This document shows, piece by piece, positions 19,598-27,325 of a stretch of 28,628 nt of DNA. The stretch is from the IMG/VR virus record IMGVR_UViG_3300042923_000265, positions 1 to 28,628 of that record; one strand, 5' to 3'. The translations under genes were made by a program, and so were the position numbers. Under the pieces are notes generated by a model. It did no database searches. It was not told the origin of the DNA and worked only from the letters and a program-made list of their open reading frames with translations. This DNA comes from a virus. The stretch's first letter is position 1. Every line of letters starts with the position of its first letter.

Positions 19598-19605
19598 GGA
19601 GGTCG

Positions 19606-21084
19606 ATGCTGCACATGAAGAAAAGAAACAGAAATATAAAGGCAGCTGATAACAAAGTGCAGCAACCTGAACGAAAGCAAAAGGCTTATGATGCGTTTGC
19701 GAATGCTGCCGCTAGAACTGGTTTTGGGACAAACTCACTTATGGAATCAACTGAATATCCATTAGTACGGTTAACTCGTAATTACCAGTTAATGCAAAGC
19801 CTTTATCGTAGTCATTGGATTGTACGCAGAATCATAGATACAATTCCAGAAGATTGCTGTAAGAATTGGTATACGGTTAAAACACAGATTGCACCTGATT
19901 TATTAGATAGATTTAGAAAAACAGAAAAGAAAACAAGTACTAAAGCTAAAATATTAGAAGCAATGAAATGGGGGCGGTTGTACGGTGGTGCAGCCGCTAT
20001 TGTTTTAATTGAGGGACATGAGGATATACTAGATCAACCTTTGGATTATGAAACAATTTTACCCGGTAGTTATTGTGGTTTATTGGTTCGTGACCGTTGG
20101 TCTGGAATTTCACCGGGGACTAATTTAGTAGAAGATCCAAGAGATGTTGAATATGGTTTACCTGAAGATTATCGTGTGACTACAAATGACGGCAAGGTAT
20201 TCACAGTACATCATTCACGTGTATTACGATTTATTGGTCGCGATGTGCCATTTTGGGAGAAACAAGCGGAAGTAATGTGGGGAGTATCGGAAATTGAACA
20301 TATTTACGATGAACTTCGCAAACGTGATAACACATCATGGAACATTGCTAACTTGATTTTTAGAGCATATCTAATTACACTTAAAATGAAAGACTTAGAT
20401 CAAATATTAGCTATTGGTGATGAACAGGCACAAAAAGACTTATATAACATTGTACAAGCACAAAATTGGCTCATGAGCAACCAAGGCATGTTGGCGTTAG
20501 GTGCTGACGACGCACTAGATTCTAAAGCGTATTCATTCGCTGGACTTAGTGACGTATACGAACAATTCATGATGGATATATCAGGAGCGGCAGAAATACC
20601 AGCTACTAAACTGTTTGGTCGTTCACCTGCCGGAATGAATGCAACTGGCGAATCTGATTTACAGATTTATTATGATAGTATTAGTCAGAAACAAGAATCA
20701 ACCCTTTCGCCCGTAATTGATAAGCTATTACCGATTATGGCATTAAGCGAATGGGGATACATCCCTGATGATTTAGATTATGACTTTAATCCAATTGCAA
20801 GCATATCACAGAAAGATAAAACTGATTTAGGTTCTAGGTCTGCTGAAACTATTGGCGGTGCATTTGATCGTGGATTAATTAGTCAAAAGATAGCATTAAA
20901 AGAACTTCGCCAACAATCAGAAATTACAGGAATGTTTACCAATATTACAGATGAAGATATTGAAAATGCTGACGATGAAGTTCAGATGCCCGGAGAGGTA
21001 GGAATGTTTAATGACATGGAAACCACAACGCCGGATAGAGACGGATTACCAGAAGCTACTAACGAACCTATTCAACCAATTTAG
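19606..21084 (+). CDS. Portal protein (DUF1073 family)
   Basis: 492 residues, start at ATG 19606 (or 19615) after AAGGAGGT. YPLVRLTRNYQLMQSLYRSH, WIVRRIIDTIPEDCCKNWY, WGRLYGGAAAIVLIEG, VHHSRVLRFIGRDVPFWE and PATKLFGRSPAGMNATGESD are the conserved landmarks of the DUF1073 portal family. Twelve copies form the ring through which DNA enters the capsid and to which TerL docks. The C-terminal tail is acidic and variable. Family size is about 450-500. It follows terL by 8 bases and overlaps the minor head gene. Confidence 0.9.
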   Translation: MLHMKKRNRNIKAADNKVQQPERKQKAYDAFANAAARTGFGTNSLMESTEYPLVRLTRNYQLMQSLYRSHWIVRRIIDTIPEDCCKNWYTVKTQIAPDLLDRFRKTEKKTSTKAKILEAMKWGRLYGGAAAIVLIEGHEDILDQPLDYETILPGSYCGLLVRDRWSGISPGTNLVEDPRDVEYGLPEDYRVTTNDGKVFTVHHSRVLRFIGRDVPFWEKQAEVMWGVSEIEHIYDELRKRDNTSWNIANLIFRAYLITLKMKDLDQILAIGDEQAQKDLYNIVQAQNWLMSNQGMLALGADDALDSKAYSFAGLSDVYEQFMMDISGAAEIPATKLFGRSPAGMNATGESDLQIYYDSISQKQESTLSPVIDKLLPIMALSEWGYIPDDLDYDFNPIASISQKDKTDLGSRSAETIGGAFDRGLISQKIALKELRQQSEITGMFTNITDEDIENADDEVQMPGEVGMFNDMETTTPDRDGLPEATNEPIQPI

Positions 21085-21853
21085 TACTCAGATAATAACC
21101 TCTCGTAAACGTGATGCAATTATGAATATGGCAAATAAAATGATTAAATCAAAATGGTTTAAAGATTATGCTACAACAGCAGCTTATCGAATGATAACGA
21201 TGACTCGCATAGATACGGCTAAGTCATGGCGTTCAGCCGCTAGAAAATCAACACATGGTAAAGAAGTATTTGAATTACTTCGCAATGAAACAGATAACGA
21301 TATGATGTTTCAAAGTTTACTTGAAAGAAACGTACATTATATTAAATCAGCACCAATTGATATGGCTGAACAAATGGTTGAACATATATCAGAAGCACAA
21401 ATTACAGGTAGACGACCAGAACAGATTGCTAGTGAATTAAAAGAGCTATTCCCACACATGACTAAGGGTAAAGCTCAATTGATTGCTAGAACTGAATCTG
21501 CAAAGGCATCATCTGAACTAGTGCAATCTAGAGCAGAACGATTAGGCTTTAACTGGTATATATGGAGAGCCATAGGGCATGAAAATAGAGGAAATGGTAA
21601 ATATGGCGATGGTAGAGTCCGTAAATCTCATGCTTATATGGATGGTGTCTTAGTTAATTATAATGATCCTCCTAGTCCAGAAGCATTAATCGGCATAGCG
21701 TCATATGGTCACTACAATGCAGGCGAAATATTTAATTGTAGATGCTTTGCAAGTGTAGTATTTGATATTAACGAAATATCTTTTCCACATAAAGTTTATC
21801 ATGCAGGTAAAATTCAGATGATGACTAAAGCTAAATTCAAGGAGATTATGTAG
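21011..21853 (+). CDS. Minor head protein (phage Mu F-like / SPP1 gp7-like)
   Basis: 280 residues, starting at ATG 21011 inside the portal gene, a 74-base overlap with GGTAGGA upstream. N-terminus TWKPQRRIETDYQKLLTNLF; middle LIARTESAKASSELVQSRAE. The C-terminal signature is DGRVRKSHAYMDGVLVNYND, PPSPE and AGEIFNCRCFA, typical of Mu F-like head morphogenesis proteins. A few copies are packaged per head and associate with the portal or ejected DNA. The order portal then minor head is the usual one. Confidence 0.9.
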   Translation: MTWKPQRRIETDYQKLLTNLFNQFSTQIITSRKRDAIMNMANKMIKSKWFKDYATTAAYRMITMTRIDTAKSWRSAARKSTHGKEVFELLRNETDNDMMFQSLLERNVHYIKSAPIDMAEQMVEHISEAQITGRRPEQIASELKELFPHMTKGKAQLIARTESAKASSELVQSRAERLGFNWYIWRAIGHENRGNGKYGDGRVRKSHAYMDGVLVNYNDPPSPEALIGIASYGHYNAGEIFNCRCFASVVFDINEISFPHKVYHAGKIQMMTKAKFKEIM

Positions 21854-21855
21854 TT

Positions 21856-22200
21856 ATGAAAGTCGTTAGAATACTAGATGAATTCAGAGTTATTATTGAT
21901 TATGGATATAAACATGGTGCTAAAGAAGATGATATTTTAACAATAAAATCTAAAATAGGGATACCAATACATGATTGCGATACTCATGAATATTTAGGAA
22001 CGTATTTTAACGAAAAGGCAACAATATCTCTCTCGGTTATTTATGATAATATGTCAATTTGCGTAAATACAAAAACAAGCATATATTACGAACGGTTAAA
22101 CGTTAGCCATACACAGATTAGTTGTTGTGATAATGATAAAATAATTAATTTATGTGATCCAGTATATTTAATTGATAAAAATAGGAAATATATAGTATAA
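21856..22200 (+). CDS. Small beta-rich hypothetical protein
   Basis: 114 residues: VRILDEFRVIIDYGYKHGAK, EDDILTI, then ATISLSVIYDNMSICVNTKT. The IDEF-x-VIIDYG-x-KHG-x3-DDIL pattern is shared with small bacterial and phage proteins with a beta-barrel-like module, but I know no function. It follows the minor head gene by two bases. A structured RNA element follows its stop. Confidence 0.6.
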   Translation: MKVVRILDEFRVIIDYGYKHGAKEDDILTIKSKIGIPIHDCDTHEYLGTYFNEKATISLSVIYDNMSICVNTKTSIYYERLNVSHTQISCCDNDKIINLCDPVYLIDKNRKYIV

Positions 22201-22205
22201 TACAT

Positions 22206-22256
22206 GTGTGGCTAGGTTATGCAGACCGAACGGAGATAGCCTGTCTCCTGCCACAT
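22206..22256 (+). ncRNA. Compact structured RNA element between head genes
   Basis: Closing stem TGTGGC/GCCACA (22207-22212/22250-22255). Inside lie GGAGA-TAGCCTG-TCTCC (22232-22248) and, alternatively, GGCTA/TAGCC and GGT/ACC pairings across CTAGGTTATGCAGACCGAAC. It is GC-rich in an AT-rich surround and untranslated. It has no T-run, so it is not a terminator. It could be a translational switch, an RNA processing site or a packaged RNA signal. Confidence 0.5.
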
Positions 22257-22276
22257 TATATAAGGCAAATAATACT

Positions 22277-22290
22277 AAGGCGGTGTTATG
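22277..22290 (+). repeat. Junction repeat AAGGCGGTGTTATG, copy 1
   Basis: Fourteen bases containing Shine-Dalgarno and ATG. Identical to 22541-22554, bracketing the 87-residue gene. Confidence 0.75.
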
Positions 22291-22291
22291 A

Positions 22292-22555
22292 ATGTCGACA
22301 AGCGTTCTTGGCAATATGACTGATGAAGAAAAATTAAAGTTAAAGAAACAATGTGAATTTATTTTAAAAGGATGTTTTAGTGCAGATAATCCAGCAATAG
22401 TTAGTCCTGAAATGTACGATATGTTTGCTGAACTTGGGTTATGTGAACAAAGAGATAAGGTACCAACAATAAGCGATCCTAAATTAACAGAAAAAATTAT
22501 AGCTGACCTTGAAAAATCTTTACTTTGTACATCTGCTGATAAGGCGGTGTTATGA
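22292..22555 (+). CDS. Small hypothetical protein in head module
   Basis: 87 residues. MSTSVLGNMTDEEKLKLKKQ, then CEFILKGCFSADNPAIVSPE and MYDMFAELGLCEQRDK. Helical; three cysteines; no family recognised. ATG at 22292 is used; ATG at 22288 is out of frame. It lies between two copies of a 14-base junction and ends in ATGA overlapping the next gene. Confidence 0.6.
   Translation: MSTSVLGNMTDEEKLKLKKQCEFILKGCFSADNPAIVSPEMYDMFAELGLCEQRDKVPTISDPKLTEKIIADLEKSLLCTSADKAVL
22541..22554 (+). repeat. Junction repeat AAGGCGGTGTTATG, copy 2
   Basis: Exact copy of 22277-22290 at the next gene start. Confidence 0.75.
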
Positions 22556-22965
22556 TGTTTAATAATGGATTTTATAAAGTTGATAATGAAAAAATAAAGA
22601 AAGCTAAACAGTCAATTAATTCTCAAAGACAAGGTTTATCACAAGCAAATACAGACGGAGAAGAAAAATTCATAAAAACAGTAACAGTTGAATTAGAAGG
22701 TAATTTACCACCATATCGTGCGGCGTGGTTTTTATATTCTAAAGTTAATGATAAAGATGAAATAATAAATCCAAATCAAATTGATTCATATATTATAATT
22801 AGAGATATAACTGAACAAGAAGCAATGGAAAAACTTGAAACGCTTAAAGATATAGAATTATATACCGCAATTAAAAATATTGGAACTGTAAAATGTAAAT
22901 TTTTAGATTATAAATATGATGAACATTATTATGAAATTAAAAATGGGAATTTGGTAATGTTATGA
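22552..22965 (+). CDS. Hypothetical protein
   Basis: 137 residues starting in ATGA. A polar N-terminus (NEKIKKAKQSINSQRQGLSQ) precedes a mixed strand/helix domain (FIKTVTVELEGNLPPYRAAW, TEQEAMEKLETLKDIE, YYEIKNGNLVML). No family recognised. It ends in ATGA over the next start. Confidence 0.6.
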   Translation: MMFNNGFYKVDNEKIKKAKQSINSQRQGLSQANTDGEEKFIKTVTVELEGNLPPYRAAWFLYSKVNDKDEIINPNQIDSYIIIRDITEQEAMEKLETLKDIELYTAIKNIGTVKCKFLDYKYDEHYYEIKNGNLVML

Positions 22966-23159
22966 AATACTGTAAATATTGCAATAGACAAGTTAGACCT
23001 ATATCAAATCGCAAAGGTGTAAACTGGCTACTAGTAATAGCACTAACATTGCTAAGTGGTGGCATATTCCTTGTTATCTATTTAGGCTATAAACTGTTAT
23101 GTGGCATGTTTAGAAGCAGTGACGATTGTGTTTGTCCTATATGTAATGCAAAACTATGA
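22962..23159 (+). CDS. Membrane protein with split zinc-ribbon (first of two)
   Basis: 65 residues. A zinc pair (YCKYC) at the N-terminus, a 25-residue hydrophobic segment (WLLVIALTLLSGGIFLVIYL) and a second pair (CVCPIC) at the C-terminus. The two halves of a zinc ribbon thus flank a membrane segment, which fits a hairpin with both ends on one side. It resembles the gene at 23775 in layout. Function unknown. Confidence 0.6.
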   Translation: MKYCKYCNRQVRPISNRKGVNWLLVIALTLLSGGIFLVIYLGYKLLCGMFRSSDDCVCPICNAKL

Positions 23160-23168
23160 GGTGATAAT

Positions 23169-23447
23169 GTGGAATTTTTAACAGATTATTTTTATTATAA
23201 AAAAGATAATTATAGGATAGGATTTACGGGAACAACTTCATTCAATATATACTTAAATGATAAATTAATAATAAATAAAGATTTAATACCAAAGCAAATA
23301 GTAAAAGCAGTATCTATAGCGTTATCTAATGCATGGAGAAGTGAATTTACCGAAAATACAATGAAGAATATTTATAAAGATATAATATCTAATTTACAAG
23401 AAGATAAATATTGCAAATTAGATTATGCTAAGAAACAATTAATTTAA
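23169..23447 (+). CDS. Small hypothetical protein
   Basis: 92 residues from GTG 23169 with GAGGTGAT upstream. FLTDYFYYKKDNYRIGFTGT, then YLNDKLIINKDLIPKQIVKA and SNAWRSEFTENTMKNI. Strands then helices; no family recognised. A terminator follows. Confidence 0.55.
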   Translation: MEFLTDYFYYKKDNYRIGFTGTTSFNIYLNDKLIINKDLIPKQIVKAVSIALSNAWRSEFTENTMKNIYKDIISNLQEDKYCKLDYAKKQLI

Positions 23448-23479
23448 ATATTAAAAACTTTAACTTAATACGATTACCA

Positions 23480-23508
23480 AAGAACACTTATTTTTAGGTG
23501 TTCTTTTT
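23480..23508 (+). terminator. Rho-independent terminator
   Basis: AAGAACAC-(10 nt)-GTGTTCTT followed by TTTTAT. It separates two groups of small genes within the head module. Confidence 0.8.
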
Positions 23509-23535
23509 ATTTTGCCCAAAAGGAGATAATGCGAA

Positions 23536-23778
23536 ATGAATAATAAATTATATTGCCCTCATTGCAATGCAGATACAGGCAAATATGCAAATAGAGATAC
23601 ATTGACTAACACGATTATAGAATGTCCTGAATGCGGATTTAAAAGTATATCGATAGCATTTAGTTTGCAAAAGATAAAGCCACTTTCGATAAATATTGAA
23701 ATTAATGATGAAAAATTAAAAGAAATTAAAGAAATGTTAGATAATCAAAGAAATGATATGCGAGGTGTTATGGTATGA
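23536..23778 (+). CDS. Small zinc-ribbon protein
   Basis: 80 residues. YCPHCNADTGKYANRD and ECPECGFK provide two CPxC pairs about 20 residues apart, a classical zinc ribbon. The C-terminal part is a charged helix (NDEKLKEIKEMLDNQRND). AAAGGAGATAATGCGAA is the ribosome-binding site. It ends in ATGA over the next gene. Confidence 0.65.
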   Translation: MNNKLYCPHCNADTGKYANRDTLTNTIIECPECGFKSISIAFSLQKIKPLSINIEINDEKLKEIKEMLDNQRNDMRGVMV

Positions 23779-24005
23779 AATGTCCACAATGTGAAACAGA
23801 CATAACCCCAATCTATAAGTCATCTATCCAGCTTAGTTATATAGCATTATTTATTATCTCTGCAATCACGCAGGGATATTTTTTAATCCCGTATGGTTTA
23901 TTTAGATTGTTTGCAATATTTTTTACAGGAGAACATCATTGCCCATTATGTAACCATAATTTTGGGAGAGCAACAAAGTATTTTAATAAATATTTTAAGA
24001 GGTGA
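23775..24005 (+). CDS. Membrane protein with split zinc-ribbon (second of two)
   Basis: 76 residues. [14 protein letters not shown], then a long hydrophobic stretch ([29 protein letters not shown]), then [18 protein letters not shown]. CPxC pairs flank a membrane hairpin, as in the protein at 22962. Start overlaps the previous stop. Function unknown. Confidence 0.6.
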   Translation: MKCPQCETDITPIYKSSIQLSYIALFIISAITQGYFLIPYGLFRLFAIFFTGEHHCPLCNHNFGRATKYFNKYFKR

Positions 24006-24010
24006 TTATA

Positions 24011-24184
24011 ATGCCTTTGGAATCTGGAAGTTCACAAAAAGCCATTTCTAAAAACATTTCTGAAATGATTAATTCAGGGCATCCACAAAAACAAGCGATT
24101 GCCGCATCTTTATCTAATGCAAGGAAATCACAAGATGTTCGACCTATTTCGGGCGTTGATTCAATAATTGGTTTAAGGAGGTGA
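24011..24184 (+). CDS. Small conserved phage protein (SSxKxISKNI type)
   Basis: 57 residues from ATG 24011 after [28 protein letters not shown], then [20 protein letters not shown] is a well-conserved phage motif of unknown function. Its 3' end PISGVDS resembles NPISGADS near the end of the scaffold protein at 26001. The last codons are the Shine-Dalgarno AAGGAGGTGATCC. Confidence 0.7.
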   Translation: MPLESGSSQKAISKNISEMINSGHPQKQAIAASLSNARKSQDVRPISGVDSIIGLRR

Positions 24185-24235
24185 TCCTTGTCTATACAGG
24201 GCTAATCCCCCTGAAACTAATGAAAGGAGAAAACT

Positions 24236-25348
24236 ATGACGATAGGAAACCCAAGTATTAATAATATACCACCAATGACAGGAAGGATGCTAAACGAAGC
24301 AGGTGAAATAGTGAATATAGCGGATTTATTTACAGGGTTAAGTGGCGCGGTTAAGCCAACAAATTATATTTATGTTGGTAAAAATGGCAATGATACCACA
24401 GGTGATGGTAGTGCAAATTTACCTTATTTAACGATTAGTAAAGCTATTACGGTTGCAAGTTCAGGAACAACTATTTTTATATTTCCCGGTACATATGCGG
24501 AAAGTATTACATTTAAAGCTGGTGTAAATTTAACGTGTAGCGTACAGTATGGAGTTTATATTACAGGTAATCACGTAGCTAGTTTTACAGGTACAGTTAT
24601 TTGTGACAACATTGTATTTCAAAATGCTTCTTCTGCTGCATCTGGAACAACATTAGCTATTAGCGGTACAATAGCGTTAAACTTGCAATTATTTAATTGT
24701 TTTGTTAATAGTCAATCAACGTCTGGTGCAGGTGATGCAATAGTATGGACCAATACAAACGCATCTAGTAAATTACAAATTGTTGATGGTAATTCAAGTG
24801 TAACAGCATCAAATTCAACAGCACGTTGCTTTTATGCAACTACTGGAGCGGCTGGAAGTGTTATTGCTAACCGTGTGTCATTTAAATTAGACAATCCAAA
24901 CAACGTAGCTTTGGCGATAGGTGGAGCGATTACATTTACACATACATCTGACGCTGTAATAGGTCAAGTTGTTGTTGCGAACACTGCCGTTTATGTAGGT
25001 TCATTAGTAGCATTAACTACTACGTCAGTAGCGGCATTTACAACAACAGCGAGTGGAGTGTCGGTGTTATCTAGCGTTCCAATCATAACTACAGCATCAC
25101 CAGCAGTTGCTGGTACAGGTGGATTTGCATTCGTAGCGATTGAATACTTATCTACTGGTGTTGGTGGTGCTAGTACTTTAAACGGTGGACTTGGTGCTTC
25201 ACCATTAACTATGGCCCCAATCAGGATTAGATCATCCACTTTGTTACCATCTGGCGCAGTGTCAGCCGGAGCACTATCTGGAACATTTGAATTTGATGGG
25301 ACACATTTATATTTTACAATTGGAACTACGAGAAGCGTAGTAATTTAA
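24236..25348 (+). CDS. Beta-helix fibre-like structural protein
   Basis: 370 residues, rich in Ser, Thr, Ala and Gly, with no membrane segment. IYVGKNGNDTTGDGSANLPY, LTISKAI and FIFPGTYAESITF are the usual opening of a right-handed parallel beta-helix (DUF1565-like: GxDxxGxGSxxxPYxTIxxAI). The rest is repeated short strands. The C-terminus SGTFEFDGTHLYFTIG is common at the end of phage fibre and collar proteins. It lies between the minor head and scaffold genes, so it may be a head or neck fibre that contacts carbohydrate rather than the main tail fibre. Confidence 0.7.
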   Translation: MTIGNPSINNIPPMTGRMLNEAGEIVNIADLFTGLSGAVKPTNYIYVGKNGNDTTGDGSANLPYLTISKAITVASSGTTIFIFPGTYAESITFKAGVNLTCSVQYGVYITGNHVASFTGTVICDNIVFQNASSAASGTTLAISGTIALNLQLFNCFVNSQSTSGAGDAIVWTNTNASSKLQIVDGNSSVTASNSTARCFYATTGAAGSVIANRVSFKLDNPNNVALAIGGAITFTHTSDAVIGQVVVANTAVYVGSLVALTTTSVAAFTTTASGVSVLSSVPIITTASPAVAGTGGFAFVAIEYLSTGVGGASTLNGGLGASPLTMAPIRIRSSTLLPSGAVSAGALSGTFEFDGTHLYFTIGTTRSVVI

Positions 25349-25364
25349 AGGAGGAATAAAATTA

Positions 25365-25934
25365 ATGATTAGTGATAACATTCAAGTTGTAGTTGGTACA
25401 CAAGCGGTTAGTAAAACAAATCCATTACCAACACAATCTCAGGAACCAACAAAGGCAACCTATGGTATTGCAAGCGTAGGGAATACACCAGCGGCAACAC
25501 CTACCGATGTAGCAACTCTTTATGGATCAGCAACAAAAACAGTAAAAGTAAAACGTGTAACAGTATCTGGGGTTGCAACAACGGCAGGAACAATGCAAGT
25601 TTTATTAACAAAACGTACAGCAGCTAATACGGCTGGCACCTCAACAACATCTACAATTGGTCAATTTGATAGTACTGATACCGCAGCGACAGCAGTTGCA
25701 AAAATATATACAGCTAATCCAACTAGTCTTGGTGCAGGTGTTGCATTATCTGCTCAATTACTTAACTTTGGTGTAGCTGGTGCAGCAGGAACAGTTGTTT
25801 TTGACTTTGCTAATAGAAATGATAAGGCTATTATTTTAAACGGAATTGCAGAAGGCTTGGCAATTAATTTAAATGGCGGTGCTGTTCCTTCCGGTGGAAC
25901 GTTTGGCTACACAATCGAATTCGAAGAAGTATAA
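25365..25934 (+). CDS. Structural/decoration-like phage protein
   Basis: 189 residues, beta-rich and poor in aromatic residues. VGNTPAATPTDVATLYGSAT, KTVKVKRVTVSGVATTAG, then LTKRTAANTAGTSTTSTI and IYTANPTSLGAG. This ATPTDV...GSATKTVKVxRVxVSG...KRxxANTxGTST pattern recurs in virion proteins of many phages without a named role. GGAGGAATAAAATT upstream is the same as before the major capsid gene. A terminator follows. Confidence 0.65.
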   Translation: MISDNIQVVVGTQAVSKTNPLPTQSQEPTKATYGIASVGNTPAATPTDVATLYGSATKTVKVKRVTVSGVATTAGTMQVLLTKRTAANTAGTSTTSTIGQFDSTDTAATAVAKIYTANPTSLGAGVALSAQLLNFGVAGAAGTVVFDFANRNDKAIILNGIAEGLAINLNGGAVPSGGTFGYTIEFEEV

Positions 25935-25948
25935 ATAATCTTATTTTA

Positions 25949-25977
25949 AAACTGGTTAAATAGACCAGTTTATTTTT
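25949..25977 (+). terminator. Rho-independent terminator
   Basis: AAACTGGT-TAAATAG-ACCAGTTT followed by ATTTTT. It separates the fibre/decoration genes from the protease-capsid genes. Confidence 0.8.
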
Positions 25978-26000
25978 ATGTCTTAAAGAAGGTGATCAAA

Positions 26001-27323
26001 CTGTCAAGAGCATATTACGGCAGTAGATTTAGTCCAAATATGACAAAGACACCGGAAGGATATTTGATATGTCATAACGCGCCAATTGGTAGGACTGGTT
26101 GGCAAGAATACTTATCAGAAGAAATTGCTGGTGCGTCAGGCAATATACCTGCTCAATTATACCGAAGCCCTGAGGAAGTCTTTAGTTCTGCATCAATTGC
26201 TAGTTGGGAAGGAAAGCCAGTGACAGATGAACATCCACCTGTATGGTTATCTCCTAGCAATATAAATGCATACATGAAAGGCGTAACTACTAATGTAAGG
26301 CAAGGCAAGGATAATGAATCGGATTTGCTTTTAGCAGATTTAATTGTATATGATCCGAATTTAATATCTGAGATAGATGCAGGTAAACGAGAAGTATCAG
26401 GCGGCTACGATTATGATTGCATACCAATCGAAGGACAAGATGCCAAATTTACACAAAATAATATTCGTGGTAACCATGTTGCAATTGTTCGCGAGGGTAG
26501 AGCTGGTAGTAGAGTAGCTGTTAAAGATGAAAAACCAAAAAATATTGGAGGTAAAAAAATGTCAAAATTAAGTAAAGACACTATTTTAGGTAAAATGTTC
26601 AAGGCTTTTGCCGTGGATGCTGAACCAGAAGAAATAGCGGCTGCATCTGAAATGATGCATAAGAATGAAAAATCGGAAGATGCTGAACCAACAGGAATGG
26701 TAAAACCACAGCAAACGACCGTTACAAGTAAAGATGCAGAACCGTTACCACAACCATCACAAGAAGGTAAAGTAATCGAACTATTAAATAATATTGTTGA
26801 ACGGCTTACAGCTCTTGAACAAAGCGATAAAGCTGTACATGCTGATTTACCAAAACCTAAAAGTGCATTAGATGAATTAGTAGCTGAACTTGAAACACCA
26901 CAAGAACAACAACAAGAAACATTATCAGAAGGTATTGAACCTGACTATGACGATGAATCGGCAGTTACTATTGATCCTGAACAGTTGCAAGATGAAGCAC
27001 CAACGCTAACAGGTGAAGAACTTCCTAAAAATCCTATTTCGGGGGCAGATAGTCGCGCAGCAATTAAAATGGCAATCTCAGCAATTCGCCCAACCATTGC
27101 GGCAATTAAAAATCCAGCAGAACGTAAGCAAGCAGAAGATAGACTCGCTAAAACATTCCGCGAACAACTTAAATCAACTGGCGGGAATCCAATGGGTGCT
27201 TACAAAGCTATGCTTCAACCAATGAAACCAAAAGCGAAGGATTCTAAAGATGATCCTAGCAAACTTGGAGAAGAATGGAAATTAAAATACAATCCACATT
27301 ACAACAACAAAGGAGGTAAATAA
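26001..27323 (+). CDS. DUF2213 prohead protease-scaffold fusion
   Basis: About 440 residues. CTG 26001 (SRAYYGSRFSP) is favoured because AAGGTGAT ends just upstream; GTG at 25992 lies inside that site. The N-terminal domain (about 1-180) is DUF2213: MTKTPEGYLICHNAPIGRTG, WEGKPVTDEHPPVWLSP, EVSGGYDYDC and GNHVAIVREGRAGSRV. It is thought to be the maturation protease; the His and Ser in DEHPP, VSGGY and GNHVAI are candidate catalytic residues. The C-terminal 250 residues are acidic, helical and Gln/Glu-rich, as in scaffolds, ending LGEEWKLKYNPHYN. A nested start at 26559 could make scaffold alone. Confidence 0.85.
   Translation: MSRAYYGSRFSPNMTKTPEGYLICHNAPIGRTGWQEYLSEEIAGASGNIPAQLYRSPEEVFSSASIASWEGKPVTDEHPPVWLSPSNINAYMKGVTTNVRQGKDNESDLLLADLIVYDPNLISEIDAGKREVSGGYDYDCIPIEGQDAKFTQNNIRGNHVAIVREGRAGSRVAVKDEKPKNIGGKKMSKLSKDTILGKMFKAFAVDAEPEEIAAASEMMHKNEKSEDAEPTGMVKPQQTTVTSKDAEPLPQPSQEGKVIELLNNIVERLTALEQSDKAVHADLPKPKSALDELVAELETPQEQQQETLSEGIEPDYDDESAVTIDPEQLQDEAPTLTGEELPKNPISGADSRAAIKMAISAIRPTIAAIKNPAERKQAEDRLAKTFREQLKSTGGNPMGAYKAMLQPMKPKAKDSKDDPSKLGEEWKLKYNPHYNNKGGK
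26559..27323 (+). CDS. Nested scaffold protein from an internal start
   Basis: In frame within the DUF2213 gene, GGAGGT (26547-26552) lies six bases before ATG 26559. This would give a separate 254-residue protein beginning MSKLSKDTILGKMFKAFAVD. It covers the acidic helical part only. The arrangement is like lambda Nu3 inside C, where scaffold is made in excess of protease. The start site is stronger than that of the full gene. Not proven by sequence alone. Confidence 0.65.
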   Translation: MSKLSKDTILGKMFKAFAVDAEPEEIAAASEMMHKNEKSEDAEPTGMVKPQQTTVTSKDAEPLPQPSQEGKVIELLNNIVERLTALEQSDKAVHADLPKPKSALDELVAELETPQEQQQETLSEGIEPDYDDESAVTIDPEQLQDEAPTLTGEELPKNPISGADSRAAIKMAISAIRPTIAAIKNPAERKQAEDRLAKTFREQLKSTGGNPMGAYKAMLQPMKPKAKDSKDDPSKLGEEWKLKYNPHYNNKGGK

Positions 27324-27325
27324 TT

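Noticed and set aside
24991-25239. Minus-strand ORF of 82 codons inside the fibre gene
   Set aside because: It is a shadow of the repetitive Thr/Ala-rich plus-strand gene. No ribosome-binding site or promoter.
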